DNA of 32,173 nt from Acidimicrobiaceae bacterium (GCA_003152215.1 PLZP01000098.1:4256-36428); one strand, 5' to 3'. Shown: positions 1 to 8,699, numbered from the stretch's first letter. Program-made: numbers and translations. Notes: a model not told the origin generated them from the letters alone.

Positions 1-548
1 AGAGCCGAGCCCGACGTGTTGCCAGTGATCGGGGTTGACGTGCTCGTCGTGGTGTTGGTGAGCGTGATGGTGCTTGAGACAGCGTTCGAGTTGGGCGTGA
101 ACGTCACGGTGATTGACGTTGTCGACGTTTGACTCAGCGTTGGCGCGACGGGTGTCGGCAATTGGGGAGGAGGGAGCGTCACCGGCGACGACATTGCCCC
201 TTCCGCTGAATCGGTGACCGTGCTCTCGTTGCCGATTGACGTCACTGTGGCGGTGTAGGTGTCACCCGCAGTGAGTGTTGCAAATGAAAACGAACCGGTC
301 GTATTGCCCGATTGTGTAGTCAACTCTGTTGCATCTTGGTAGAGCGTGATGGTGCTCGACACGGCATTGGGGTCCGGCGTGAACGAACCACTAATTGATG
401 TTGGAGAGGCCTGGACGATTGACGGAGCGGCGGGCGTCGGGAGTGGCGTTGCCGCGACGGCAATACCTGGAAAGACGACAATCACGCCAATCACTAGCGC
501 AATGGCGGTCGAAAATCGTCGCACCGATGCCCTCCGCCAACGCCTCAC
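1..548 (-). CDS. Secreted repeat protein with FN3/Ig-like modules (partial, runs off the left edge)
   Basis: Only the N-terminal ~182 residues are in the window. The start is basic (RRWRRASVRRF), followed by a hydrophobic core (ALVIGVIVVFPGIAVAA), which reads as a Sec signal peptide. The mature part is Thr/Ser/Pro rich and has at least two copies of a module with the words FTPxxNAVSSTITL; the DNA copies (60-80 and 342-362) are 282 bp, or 94 residues, apart. That length and the beta-rich, Gly/Thr composition fit fibronectin-III or Ig-like surface modules, but no family can be named. I chose GTG at 548 because AAAGGTGAT lies 6 nt upstream; an in-frame ATG at 569 has only a weak site. The protein probably acts outside the cell or on the wall. 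It lies 3' of the histidine kinase on the same strand, after a 346-nt structured gap. Confidence 0.7.
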   Translation of the reverse strand, partial: MRRWRRASVRRFSTAIALVIGVIVVFPGIAVAATPLPTPAAPSIVQASPTSISGSFTPDPNAVSSTITLYQDATELTTQSGNTTGSFSFATLTAGDTYTATVTSIGNESTVTDSAEGAMSSPVTLPPPQLPTPVAPTLSQTSTTSITVTFTPNSNAVSSTITLTNTTTSTSTPITGNTSGSA

Positions 549-894
549 GGCAACATCACCTTTGCGCATGCGCCCCCATGTGCTCTCTCGATACGTGCTG
601 ATTGGTCTACACGTTGATTTCATCGATTGCAAAACCGCGCTCGCCGAACGTCAGGGATGATTGACGAGTTGCGATGCCTGCGACCGAAGCAGAAAGCCTA
701 GAGCAACTGCGCAAAGGTCATCACTGCAGCCGGGGGACGAGATCACCACGTCCCCTAAGCGTGATGACGATCCCGTATCTCGCAGACGGGCTGCGAACAT
801 CGGGATCATCGTTGCTGGTCCCAGACGGCGCAGTTGCAGAATTTCACTTGGTGGTGAATTTTCGTAACCGCCTTGTAACGTCGAAAATGCTCCT
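549..894 (-). promoter_or_regulatory. Structured gap / candidate 5' leader of the secreted repeat protein
   Basis: No convincing gene lies here. Read on the minus strand it is rich in dyads. 708-718 is a perfect 11-bp complement of 558-568, which contains the AAAGG ribosome site. Other stems are 667-672/703-708 (6 bp), 733-739/749-755 (7 bp, loop 9), and a two-tier stem 769-775/801-807 plus 780-785/791-796 with a 5-nt loop. GCGCATGCGC (564-573) is a palindrome over the upstream ATG. An imperfect AT-rich dyad lies at 840-863, just after the kinase stop. A weak promoter (TTGCAA 627-632, 17 nt, TAGACC 604-609, minus strand) would start a shorter RNA without the 708-718 element. The upstream stems could instead belong to the 3' end of the kinase mRNA; no U-run follows them. 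No known riboswitch consensus was recognised. Confidence 0.45.
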
Positions 895-2817
895 TCAGCG
901 ACTGACGGCGTCGCGAGAGTGGGCGATCTCACGCAGGTAACTGTCGAGCAGTGTCAAGAAGTACTCGAGGTCGAGGGGCTTGGTCAAGTAGTCCTTCGCA
1001 CCGGCCTCGTTGAAACGTTTGATCTGCTCCTGGGACGCGTCAGCCGACAGCATGATGACCGGAATGGATGACGTTCGATCGTCGCGGCGCAGCTTTTCGA
1101 GGACATCGATTCCGGGCAGATCGGGCAGATGTACGTCGAGGAGTATCAAGTCCGGACGGTGCTGTTGTGCGAGCTCAACACCGAGACTCCCCTGCAGCGA
1201 ACTGAGAAGACGCACGTTTGGTCGGTGCAACAAGAGTCGCTCGATCAGACGAACGTTGCCGATGTTGTCCTCGATGTAGAGCAAAGTCGCCGACGAAGTG
1301 ACGCCCACCGGAGGCTCCAGTTGCTCCTCGTTGCCATCGCTTTCGGGCGTTGAGGGCCCGGCAGATGCAATCGGCAACTCAAGCCAGAACGTCGACCCGG
1401 TGCCCGGAGTGCTGTCCACGCCGAGGGAGCCACCGATGGCTTCCATGAGACCTTTGGAGAGCGCGAGACCGAGGCCGGTTCCTTCAATGCCTCTCGACTC
1501 CGCGTCGAGTCGATCGAAGGGTGCGAAAAGCCGGTCATGAAGCTGTGGCGCGACGCCAGGTCCCGTGTCCGTCACCGACAAACGCATCCGACCTTCGACG
1601 TCAACACAGTCCAGCGTGACCGTTCCGCCGGAGTAGTTGTATTTGATGGCGTTGGACAACAGATTCACCAATACCTGCTTCAGTCGCTGGAAGTCCGCGC
1701 GAACGTAGTGGTCGCCATCACAGTTGTCGATGATCGCAACGCCAAATTCCAATGCCTGCGCATTCACCATCTCGACACACTGGCGAGTCAACTCCGCGGA
1801 ACTCACGACCTCGAGTTCAACGGCGATGCTTCCGGACTCCACGCGCGAGATGTCGAGGACTTCGTTGATAAGTTCCAAGAGATAGCCGCCGGACTTGACG
1901 ATGTAGCCAATCAACTCGAGCTCCTCAGCGGAGGACATCTCCATCTGAAGAATCTGGGCGAAGCCGAGCACCGAGTTAAGCGGTGTACGCAACTCGTGAC
2001 TCATTCTCGACATGAACTCGCTCTTGGCGAGGTTGGCGCGTTCCGCCTCTTCTTTGGCGACCTCCAGGGCCGACGCCGCCTCGACTGACTCGGTGACGTC
2101 GCGAGAGATCATCACCGCGCCAGTTGGATTACCCTCGGCGTCGCGCAGGGCGCGTCCCCGAGACTCGATGTCGACCCATTGGCCATCGGTTCGAAGTCCT
2201 CGAAAGCTGATCCGGACGGTTTCGTTCGTCGCAAAGCCGTGCGCAATCGCCTCGAGCACACCGGCCCGGTCGTCGGGGTGCACGAAGTCCATGGCGTGAT
2301 GACCTTTGGTCTCTTCCTTCGAAAACGAGAAGAACGTGTCATTCGAGGGGCTGGCCTCTATGACCCTAAGGTTTTCGTCCAGAACGATGATGGAGTCGAC
2401 GGCGGCGTCAAAGATCGCTCGTGACTTTTCAATGCTGTCGGCCAATGCGCTCATGGTCTCTTTGCGCAGCGAGATGTCGTGACCGACCGAGTAGTACAAG
2501 TCGCCGTCGCGCCGGATTGTCCACTTCATCCAGCGGTACTGGCCGTCGGCACATCGCTCTCGTAGTTCGAGCTCAACGGCCGAGGGGACGACACCGTCCT
2601 TGGCTTGGAATGACGACTTCACGAAGTCGAGGTCGTCAGGGTGGATGATGCTCGTGTAGGACTGACCGATGAGCTCTTCGGGCTGCCACCCGAGAATCTG
2701 TTTGAACGCACCATTCAGGAGGAGAAAGTTCCCGTCAGCGTCGGCGACCGCCATGAGGTCGCTCGAGTTCATGAAGAACTGTTCAAATCGCACGGGGCCG
2801 ACGTCGGAACTCATCAT
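895..2817 (-). CDS. Hybrid sensor histidine kinase, PAS-PAS-HisKA-HATPase-REC
   Basis: A 640-residue cytoplasmic hybrid kinase with no signal peptide or membrane segment. Order from the N-terminus: PAS 1 (about 10-115), PAS 2 (about 130-245, with PAC-like tails), HisKA with the H-box SHELRTP (phosphoacceptor His274), HATPase_c with N-box LVNLLSNAIKYN, G1 DTGPGV and G2 GTGLGL, and a C-terminal receiver (about 510-630) with acidic pair Glu564-Asp565-type YIED, phosphoacceptor Asp561-type LLDVHLP and Lys613 in LTKP (residue numbers approximate). The PAS domains imply a soluble, redox, light or ligand signal; no ligand can be told. An in-frame start at 2961 would overlap the upstream ABC gene, so I chose the ATG pair at 2817/2814. 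It follows dppF after 109 nt on the same strand, so it may be read through or have its own promoter. No partner regulator gene is adjacent. Confidence 0.9.
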   Translation of the reverse strand: MMSSDVGPVRFEQFFMNSSDLMAVADADGNFLLLNGAFKQILGWQPEELIGQSYTSIIHPDDLDFVKSSFQAKDGVVPSAVELELRERCADGQYRWMKWTIRRDGDLYYSVGHDISLRKETMSALADSIEKSRAIFDAAVDSIIVLDENLRVIEASPSNDTFFSFSKEETKGHHAMDFVHPDDRAGVLEAIAHGFATNETVRISFRGLRTDGQWVDIESRGRALRDAEGNPTGAVMISRDVTESVEAASALEVAKEEAERANLAKSEFMSRMSHELRTPLNSVLGFAQILQMEMSSAEELELIGYIVKSGGYLLELINEVLDISRVESGSIAVELEVVSSAELTRQCVEMVNAQALEFGVAIIDNCDGDHYVRADFQRLKQVLVNLLSNAIKYNYSGGTVTLDCVDVEGRMRLSVTDTGPGVAPQLHDRLFAPFDRLDAESRGIEGTGLGLALSKGLMEAIGGSLGVDSTPGTGSTFWLELPIASAGPSTPESDGNEEQLEPPVGVTSSATLLYIEDNIGNVRLIERLLLHRPNVRLLSSLQGSLGVELAQQHRPDLILLDVHLPDLPGIDVLEKLRRDDRTSSIPVIMLSADASQEQIKRFNEAGAKDYLTKPLDLEYFLTLLDSYLREIAHSRDAVSR

Positions 2818-2926
2818 TGCAGTTCCGAACGCGCGCGTAACGGCGACGCCGACAAAGAGTGGGTGGGAGGCACTGGGGCCAGTATTGCACTTTTTGTATG
2901 GCTCGGGACTGAGCCTCGAAATTCCG

Positions 2927-3913
2927 TCACTCGTCCACATTGCGGGGGTGGTGACAGGCAACGAAGCGTCCCGGTTTCAGTTCCACGAAGGCCGGCGCCT
3001 CTCGTTGGCAGATGTCCGTCGCCGCGGGGCAGCGCGGATGAAACGAGCAACCGGTCGGACGATCGGACGGGTCGGGCACGTCACCGGAGATGAGAATCCG
3101 CTCTCGACGAGGCGCGTCGGTGTCGTTCAGCTCGGGCACGACCGACAACAGTGCCTCGGTGTAGGGGTGCATCGGCGCTTGGTACAACGCCTCCGCGTCA
3201 CCCAACTCCACGATCTCGCCGAGGTACATCACGCCCACGCGGTCCGACACGTGACGAACGACGCCGAGGTCGTGCGCGATGAAGAGATACGTCAGATGCA
3301 ATTGGTCTTGGAGGTCGGCCATCAGGTTCAGCACTTGCGCCTGCACTGAGACGTCGAGCGCCGAAACCGGCTCGTCGGCGACGACCAGTGATGGATTCAG
3401 CGACAGAGATCGCGCAATGCCGATTCGTTGGCGCTGGCCCCCGGAAAATTCGTGGGGATAACGGTGCACCGACGCCGGGTCCAGACCAACTGTCACGAAG
3501 AGGTCGCGCACGCGCTCGAGAATCTCCCTCTCACCGGCCATCTTGTTGATGCGCATGGGATCGGCGACGATGTCGCCGACCGTGCGTCGGGGATTGAGCG
3601 AGGCGTAGGGATCCTGGAACACCAACTGCATCTCTCGTCGATGCGGTCGCAACTCACGTCGTGACAGTCCCACCAGTTCCACGCCATTGAACTCGACGCT
3701 GCCCGAGGTGACCGGTATCAGTTGCACGAGGCAGCGCGCCAGGGTCGACTTGCCACACCCCGACTCGCCGACGATGCCGAGCGTCTCGCCCCTCTTCACC
3801 TCGAGCGAGACGCCGTTGACTGCCGTGTTGAGCGAACGTGCGCCCAATTTCTTGCCGCGAGAGGTGAAGGACTTGACGACGTCGGTCGCGCGCAGGAGGA
3901 CCTCGTCACTCAT
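2927..3913 (-). CDS. dppF: Oligo/dipeptide ABC transporter ATP-binding protein (DppF/OppF type)
   Basis: A 328-residue ATPase that powers peptide uptake as a heterodimer with the neighbouring DppD-type subunit at the inner face of the membrane. Visible motifs: Walker A GESGCGKST (49-57), Q-loop FQDPYASLNP, signature FSGGQRQR, Walker B LVVADEP followed by ALD, and the switch His in IAHD. The C-terminal oligopeptide-transporter extension has the family's cysteine pattern (TGCSFHPRC, then DIC and ACHHP). ATG 3913 has GAGGAG 6 nt upstream and overlaps the end of the dppD gene by 8 nt (ATGAGTGA), which suggests translational coupling. It is the last gene of the peptide operon. Confidence 0.93.
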   Translation of the reverse strand: MSDEVLLRATDVVKSFTSRGKKLGARSLNTAVNGVSLEVKRGETLGIVGESGCGKSTLARCLVQLIPVTSGSVEFNGVELVGLSRRELRPHRREMQLVFQDPYASLNPRRTVGDIVADPMRINKMAGEREILERVRDLFVTVGLDPASVHRYPHEFSGGQRQRIGIARSLSLNPSLVVADEPVSALDVSVQAQVLNLMADLQDQLHLTYLFIAHDLGVVRHVSDRVGVMYLGEIVELGDAEALYQAPMHPYTEALLSVVPELNDTDAPRRERILISGDVPDPSDRPTGCSFHPRCPAATDICQREAPAFVELKPGRFVACHHPRNVDE

Positions 3914-4934
3914 CAGCAACTCCTCGAACGGTCGCCTGAGATCGAATGGCCACACGCTGCTCGTCACTCAACCAGCACGCGTCAACGTGGCCGTCGCCAC
4001 CACGCAGGATCGGTCGCTCATCGCAGATCGCCATCTTGTGCTGACAGCGCGGCCCGAAGGCGCAACCGGTCGGTACGTCGAGCGGTGACACGGGAGTGCC
4101 GGGGATCGTGACCAGTCGTCGGTTCTTGACGTCGACGCGCGGCACGGCGCCGAGGAGGCCCCAGGTGTAGGGGTGGCGCGGGAAGCGCACGACATCGATC
4201 TCCGGTCCGATTTCGGCCGGCCGTCCGGCGTACATGACGACGACGCGATTCGCCACCTCGGCGATCACGCCCATGTCGTGGGTGATGATCACGATCGACG
4301 AGCCGTAGGACTCCTGCAGCTTTGACATGAGGTCTAAGATCTGCGCCTGCGTTGTGACGTCCAACGCCGTGGTCGGTTCGTCCGCAATCAATAGTTTGGG
4401 GTTGCACGAGAGCGCCATCGCGATCACCACGCGTTGACGCATTCCTCCCGAGAACTCGTGCGGGAAGTGATCGACGCGCGTCTTCGGGTCGGGGATGCCG
4501 ACCTCGCCCAGTAGTTCGATCGCGCGCGAACGGGCCTGCGCCTTGGTCATGTCGCTGTGGGCTCGTATCTGCTCAACGATCTGCCAGCCCACCTTGTAGA
4601 CGGGCGTCATGGCCGTCATCGGGTCTTGGAAGATCATGCCGACGTCGCCGCCGCGAACGCTCTGGAGTTCGCGGTCCGAGAGTCCGAGAATCTCGCGCCC
4701 CTCGAACTTCACGCTGCCGGTAATGGCGACGTTGGAGTCGCGTACCAGCCCCAGCATGGAGTACATCGCCACGCTCTTGCCAGAACCGGACTCGCCGACG
4801 ATGCCGAGAACCTCCTTCGCGCCCACGTCAAAGGAGAGTCCGTCGACGGCGCGCAACGGTCCCTGGCGCGTCGCGAAGGTAACTGAAAGGTCACGGACGC
4901 TGAGGACCGGTTCGTTGAGCGTCGCGTCAGACAA
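3906..4934 (-). CDS. dppD: Oligo/dipeptide ABC transporter ATP-binding protein (DppD/OppD type)
   Basis: A 342-residue partner ATPase of the peptide importer. Motifs: Walker A GESGSGKS (about 47-54), Q-loop FQDPMTAMTPVYK, signature FSGGMRQR, Walker B LLIADEP with TALD, switch His in ITHD, and the C-terminal peptide-transporter domain with cysteines in TGCAFGPRC, AIC and ACW. No ATG fits. I chose TTG at 4934, which has GAGGG 6 nt upstream and overlaps the permease stop by 8 nt (TTGTCTGA), mirroring the junction with dppF. A longer reading from 4994 would sit inside the permease gene and is not needed for the fold. Confidence 0.92.
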   Translation of the reverse strand: MSDATLNEPVLSVRDLSVTFATRQGPLRAVDGLSFDVGAKEVLGIVGESGSGKSVAMYSMLGLVRDSNVAITGSVKFEGREILGLSDRELQSVRGGDVGMIFQDPMTAMTPVYKVGWQIVEQIRAHSDMTKAQARSRAIELLGEVGIPDPKTRVDHFPHEFSGGMRQRVVIAMALSCNPKLLIADEPTTALDVTTQAQILDLMSKLQESYGSSIVIITHDMGVIAEVANRVVVMYAGRPAEIGPEIDVVRFPRHPYTWGLLGAVPRVDVKNRRLVTIPGTPVSPLDVPTGCAFGPRCQHKMAICDERPILRGGDGHVDACWLSDEQRVAIRSQATVRGVADE

Positions 4935-5895
4935 TGCGCACCCTCGGGTCGAGCAGGGCGTAGACGACGTCGACGACGGCGCTCGCCAGCACAATGAAGA
5001 AGGCGCCGTACATCACGGTGCCCATGATGACGGGCAGGTCGAGGTTCTCGAGCGCGTTGTAGGTGAGGAGTCCCACTCCGGGCAGACCGAACACCACCTC
5101 GGTGAGCAGCGCCGCGCCGCCAACCAACGCACCGACGTCGAGTCCGAAGAGCGACGTGATGGAGATGAGCGAACAGCGAAGCGCGTGACGCAGGAGTATC
5201 CGTCGTTCGGACAGGCCCTTGGCGCGCGCGGTGCGCACGTAGTCCTCGTTGAGGGCGTTCACCAATTCGGCGCGCAGCACGCGCGCGTAGATCCCGGCGT
5301 ACAGCGCCGCGAGGGTCAGCCACGGGAAGAGGAGATGCAACGCCCATTCGCCCGGGCTCTGGGTGAGCGGCACCCAGCCCGGGGCCGGTAGCCACGCGAA
5401 CACCGATGAGTGCAGTTCGTTTTGGGTAATGAGGTTCACCACCTCCCCCAACCAGTAGGCGGGAACCGACACGGCGGCGATGCCGAGGAACATGATGAGC
5501 GGGTCGATGAACTTCCCCTTGTTGGCGGCGGCGACCAACCCACCCAGGACGCCGACGATGAGCCAGATGACCACGGCGCCCAGGACGAGCGAGAGCGTTA
5601 CCGGTGCGGCCGCGAGTATCTGAGGCACGACCTTGTCGCCGATGTTCACGTACGACGTGAGATCACGCTTTATGAACAGGTGGTCCATCATGAGCAGGTA
5701 CCGAATCGGCAACGGTCGATTCAACCCGAACGCGATGCGCACCTGCTCGACGACCGCGGGCGACGCACTGCGCCCGGCGATGCGCGCCGCGGGGTCGACA
5801 CCGGGTGTGGCGAAGAAGATCAGGTAGACCATGACACTGATCGTGAACAGCACGACCACGGCCGAGGCAAATCGTCGCAGAATGAATCGGAGCAT
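4927..5895 (-). CDS. dppB: Peptide ABC transporter permease (DppB/OppB type)
   Basis: A 322-residue integral membrane protein. The N-terminus (MLRFILRRFASAVVVLF) and the segment with TPGVDP match the first helix and first extracellular part of DppB permeases. About six helices follow. The cytoplasmic coupling loop (EDYVRTARAKGLSERRILLRHALR) carries the EAA-type motif that docks on the ATPases. The ATG at 5895 directly follows the TAA of the neighbouring permease gene (TAAATG), so the two are almost certainly cotranslated. It would pair with the DppC-type subunit to form the channel. Confidence 0.93.
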   Translation of the reverse strand: MLRFILRRFASAVVVLFTISVMVYLIFFATPGVDPAARIAGRSASPAVVEQVRIAFGLNRPLPIRYLLMMDHLFIKRDLTSYVNIGDKVVPQILAAAPVTLSLVLGAVVIWLIVGVLGGLVAAANKGKFIDPLIMFLGIAAVSVPAYWLGEVVNLITQNELHSSVFAWLPAPGWVPLTQSPGEWALHLLFPWLTLAALYAGIYARVLRAELVNALNEDYVRTARAKGLSERRILLRHALRCSLISITSLFGLDVGALVGGAALLTEVVFGLPGVGLLTYNALENLDLPVIMGTVMYGAFFIVLASAVVDVVYALLDPRVRIV

Positions 5896-6957
5896 TTAGA
5901 TGGAGCCCCGCAGTTTTGCCTTCGGGTCGAACGCGTCGCGGAAGCCGTCACCGAGGACGTTGAGTGCTCCGGCCGTCAAGACGATCATCAGGCCGGGCAT
6001 GATGCCTACGAGCGGTCTCGTATAGAGCAGGCCGAGTCCGTCGTTGATGATCGTGCCCCAGCTGGCCTGCGGCGCCTGGACGCCGATGCCGAGGAAGGAG
6101 AGGGCCGATTCGGTGAGCATGTTGAAGGCGACCATGAGCGGAAAGAACACGATGATCGTCGGCGCGACGTTCGGCAGGATCTCCTTGCGCAGGATGTGAA
6201 AGTCCGACGCACCCGAGCCGATGGCCGCCTGAATGAACTCGCGCTCCTTGAGCGACAGCACGATGCCGCGAAGCGGGCGTCCCACGTAAGGGATGAACAC
6301 GGAGGCGATGATCAGAATCGGGATGGTGAGTGAACCCTGCTCAATGTGGATGAAGAGGAAGTTGATGCCATTGGTCTCGAGGATGACCGACAGTGAGATT
6401 GCCAACAGGTAGACCGGGAACGCCCAGATGATGTCGAAGATGCGCGAGACGATCCAGTCCACGGCGCCTCCGAAGTAGCCCGCGGCAACCCCGGCGATGG
6501 CGGCGACCGCCACGCAGATCACCGCCGAGCTCGCACCGATGTAGAGACTCGAGCGCCCCCCGTAGAGGAGTCGGGCGAACACGTCGCGGCCCTGGTCGTC
6601 GGCGCCCAAGAAGTAGTTGCTGAAGTGCCACGTCGGTCCGATCGGCGTCACCCCATAACCGAGGCCCTGCGTGTTCGCCTGGAGCACGTTCACCGTCTTC
6701 CCATTCAGACGGATTGTGCCCGTGATGTTGGACGCGAAGGGATTCTCGTGGGCGATGACGTGGGCGTAGAAGGGAGCGAGCAGACAGGCGGTGACGATCA
6801 AGACGATCACACCGAGCGCCAACATCGCCGCACGATTTCTTCGAAGTTGTCGCATTGACGACCGCCAGGGGCTTTCTGCTCCCCTGGCGGTCAAATCACT
6901 GCTCTCTTGGAGAATCACCGACAACGGTGACTCAATGACTGGGTCTACTTCACCCAA
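5896..6957 (-). CDS. dppC: Peptide ABC transporter permease (DppC/OppC type)
   Basis: A roughly 353-residue second permease. SPWRSSMRQLRRNRAAML before the first helix is the usual DppC N-terminal pattern (cytoplasmic SPWR...LRRN, then a helix). A large extracytoplasmic loop, then an FLGADDQGRDVFARLLYG segment and the EAA loop (REFIQAAIGSGASDFHILRKEILPN) are typical. The start is uncertain: TTG 6957 overlaps the binding-protein stop by 13 nt and has no clear ribosome site, while ATG 6855 would drop the conserved SPWR. I keep 6957 because the conserved part lies upstream of 6855. A perfect 12-bp inverted repeat (6860-6892) lies inside these first codons. Confidence 0.88.
   Translation of the reverse strand: MGEVDPVIESPLSVILQESSDLTARGAESPWRSSMRQLRRNRAAMLALGVIVLIVTACLLAPFYAHVIAHENPFASNITGTIRLNGKTVNVLQANTQGLGYGVTPIGPTWHFSNYFLGADDQGRDVFARLLYGGRSSLYIGASSAVICVAVAAIAGVAAGYFGGAVDWIVSRIFDIIWAFPVYLLAISLSVILETNGINFLFIHIEQGSLTIPILIIASVFIPYVGRPLRGIVLSLKEREFIQAAIGSGASDFHILRKEILPNVAPTIIVFFPLMVAFNMLTESALSFLGIGVQAPQASWGTIINDGLGLLYTRPLVGIMPGLMIVLTAGALNVLGDGFRDAFDPKAKLRGSI
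6860..6892 (-). repeat. Perfect 12-bp inverted repeat at the binding-protein/permease junction
   Basis: GACCGCCAGGGG (6860-6871) and CCCCTGGCGGTC (6881-6892) are perfect complements with a 9-nt loop. In the operon mRNA this stem-loop lies 53-85 nt after the binding-protein stop and within the proposed first codons of dppC. Stem-loops at this junction often stabilise the upstream mRNA or reduce downstream expression in binding-protein operons. No U-run follows on the minus strand, so a full intrinsic terminator is unlikely. Confidence 0.6.
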
Positions 6958-8645
6958 AGTTGGTCCACGTACATGTAGAACTGGCGAGAGAACTGGTAGT
7001 TACCTACGCGCTTACCGATGAAGTCGATTTGCTTCGGGTTGAAGAGCGGCACCCAGGGCGCCTGCTTCATCAACGCCTGGTCGACCTGACCCCAGATCTT
7101 GTTCGCCGCAGTCTGGTTGGTCAGCTCGAGCGCCTCCGCCTGGTTCATCTGTGCGTCAATCGTCTTGTTGCAGAAACCGGCGATGTTGATGCTGTTGTCA
7201 TTGCCCGGATGGAACTGGGAGCAACTGAGCAGTACCTTCAAGAAGTCCGACGCCGCCGGGTAGTCCTGATACCACTGCGTGAGACTGATCTGCACCTTGT
7301 TCTTGGTGTTCTGAATGTAGTTGAACTGGATGTTCGCCGACTGCGGCTTCAACGTGGCCTTGTAGCCAATGGAGTTGAGGACGCTGAGAACGTACTGGCC
7401 CACGGCCTCGTTCACGGGGTCGTTGGTCACGACGAGTCCGACCTTCATTCCGGCGGTGCCCGACGCCGTCACGAGGGCCTTCGCCTTCGCGAGGTCCGGA
7501 CCGGCGTAGGTCGAACTCGTTCCCTTGTTGTAGAGGCACGACTGCACGAAGCCGGGGAAGCCGGGCGGCAAAATCGTGCAGGTCGGCGTCGCGAGCAACT
7601 TCCCTCCGAAGAGGCTCACGGCCGCGTTCTTGTCGATCGCGTAGTTCAGGGCCTGGCGGGCCTTGAGGTTGTTGAACGGAGCAAGGTTCGTGTTCATCGG
7701 CAGGTACCAGTCAGCGGTCAACGTGTTCACGTGCAACTGGCTGGCGTACTTCGTCGACAACTGCTGCAGTCGGTCAGAGGGCAGCGGGTCAAAGACCCAA
7801 TCGGCCTGGCCGTTCTCCACGGCCGTCACCTCTGACTCAACGGTTGAGCCGAAGGTCATGTCGATCTCGTTGGGGTAGCCCTGGGGCTGCGCCGCCGCGG
7901 ACCACACCTTGAAGTAAGGGTTGCGAACCATCACGAGTCCCGTATTGGGGTTGTACGACTTGAACTCGTACGCGCCGGTGCCGGGCAGCGGCGTGTCGCC
8001 CGCGTCCTTCGAGGGTGCCGTCGAAGGCAGGATCGAACCGAAGGGTACCGCCAACTGGTCGAGGAACTCGGCGTCGGGTGCGGTGAGGTTAAAGACGACG
8101 GTGTTGGTCGCGGCGTTCACCACGACGCCGCCCTTCAACGTGCAGGTGGCCGGCTTGGTCAGACAGGCCGCTCCCCCGACGATGACGTTGTACCAGGAAC
8201 CGGCGTTCGGGTTGGAGACCTTGAAGAGGCGCTGCATCGACGAGAGGACGTCATTGACGGTGACCGTCTTGCCATTGGAGAACTTGATGCCCTTGCGCAG
8301 CACGAAGGTGTACGTCTTGCCGTTATCCGTCACCTTGGGCATCGCGGTTGCGAGGTCGGGTACGACGTCGAACGAGGCCGCTCCCGCGACCTTCTGGAAG
8401 CTGACCAGACCGTCGTAGGTCGCCTGGTAGAGCTGCCAGTACTGCAACGTGTAGTTGACCTGAGGATCGAGCGTGCCAGCGGCCGTCGATGCCAACAACT
8501 TGACGGTGCCGCCGGCGTGCTGCTTCTGGTACCCCGTCGCGGCCCCGGCTGGCGTGCTGGCCGTGATGGCGGCGACGCCGAGTGCGCATACGGCGAAGGA
8601 CGACAGAAGCGCCCCCACTCGTTTCATGGACATGAGACCTGTCAT
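6945..8645 (-). CDS. dppA: Peptide ABC transporter substrate-binding protein, family 5
   Basis: A 566-residue extracellular solute-binding protein of the SBP_bac_5 (DppA/OppA) family. The signal peptide has a basic start (MKRVG), a hydrophobic core and a likely AxA-type cut near AGAA-TG at about residue 36. A cysteine in SSFAVCALG does not form a good lipobox, so membrane anchoring is unclear; a free secreted form would be unusual for a Gram-positive. The opening of the mature protein (GGTVKLLASTAAGTLDPQVNYTLQYWQLYQATYDGL) and the later FKSYNPNTGLVMVRNPYFK are typical of the family. ATG 8645 has GGGAG about 7 nt upstream. It lies 54 nt after the hydrolase gene and overlaps the dppC start, so all six genes look like one transcript. 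Ligand specificity cannot be read. Confidence 0.93.
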   Translation of the reverse strand: MTGLMSMKRVGALLSSFAVCALGVAAITASTPAGAATGYQKQHAGGTVKLLASTAAGTLDPQVNYTLQYWQLYQATYDGLVSFQKVAGAASFDVVPDLATAMPKVTDNGKTYTFVLRKGIKFSNGKTVTVNDVLSSMQRLFKVSNPNAGSWYNVIVGGAACLTKPATCTLKGGVVVNAATNTVVFNLTAPDAEFLDQLAVPFGSILPSTAPSKDAGDTPLPGTGAYEFKSYNPNTGLVMVRNPYFKVWSAAAQPQGYPNEIDMTFGSTVESEVTAVENGQADWVFDPLPSDRLQQLSTKYASQLHVNTLTADWYLPMNTNLAPFNNLKARQALNYAIDKNAAVSLFGGKLLATPTCTILPPGFPGFVQSCLYNKGTSSTYAGPDLAKAKALVTASGTAGMKVGLVVTNDPVNEAVGQYVLSVLNSIGYKATLKPQSANIQFNYIQNTKNKVQISLTQWYQDYPAASDFLKVLLSCSQFHPGNDNSINIAGFCNKTIDAQMNQAEALELTNQTAANKIWGQVDQALMKQAPWVPLFNPKQIDFIGKRVGNYQFSRQFYMYVDQLWVK

Positions 8646-8699
8646 GCAATTCTCCCTATTGGTCGTGCTCGGTATGTTCTTCTCTTCTTTACTACAAGA

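Noticed and set aside
2818..2961. Upstream start for the histidine kinase at 2961
   Set aside because: It would overlap the dppF end and adds a non-conserved tail before the first PAS domain.
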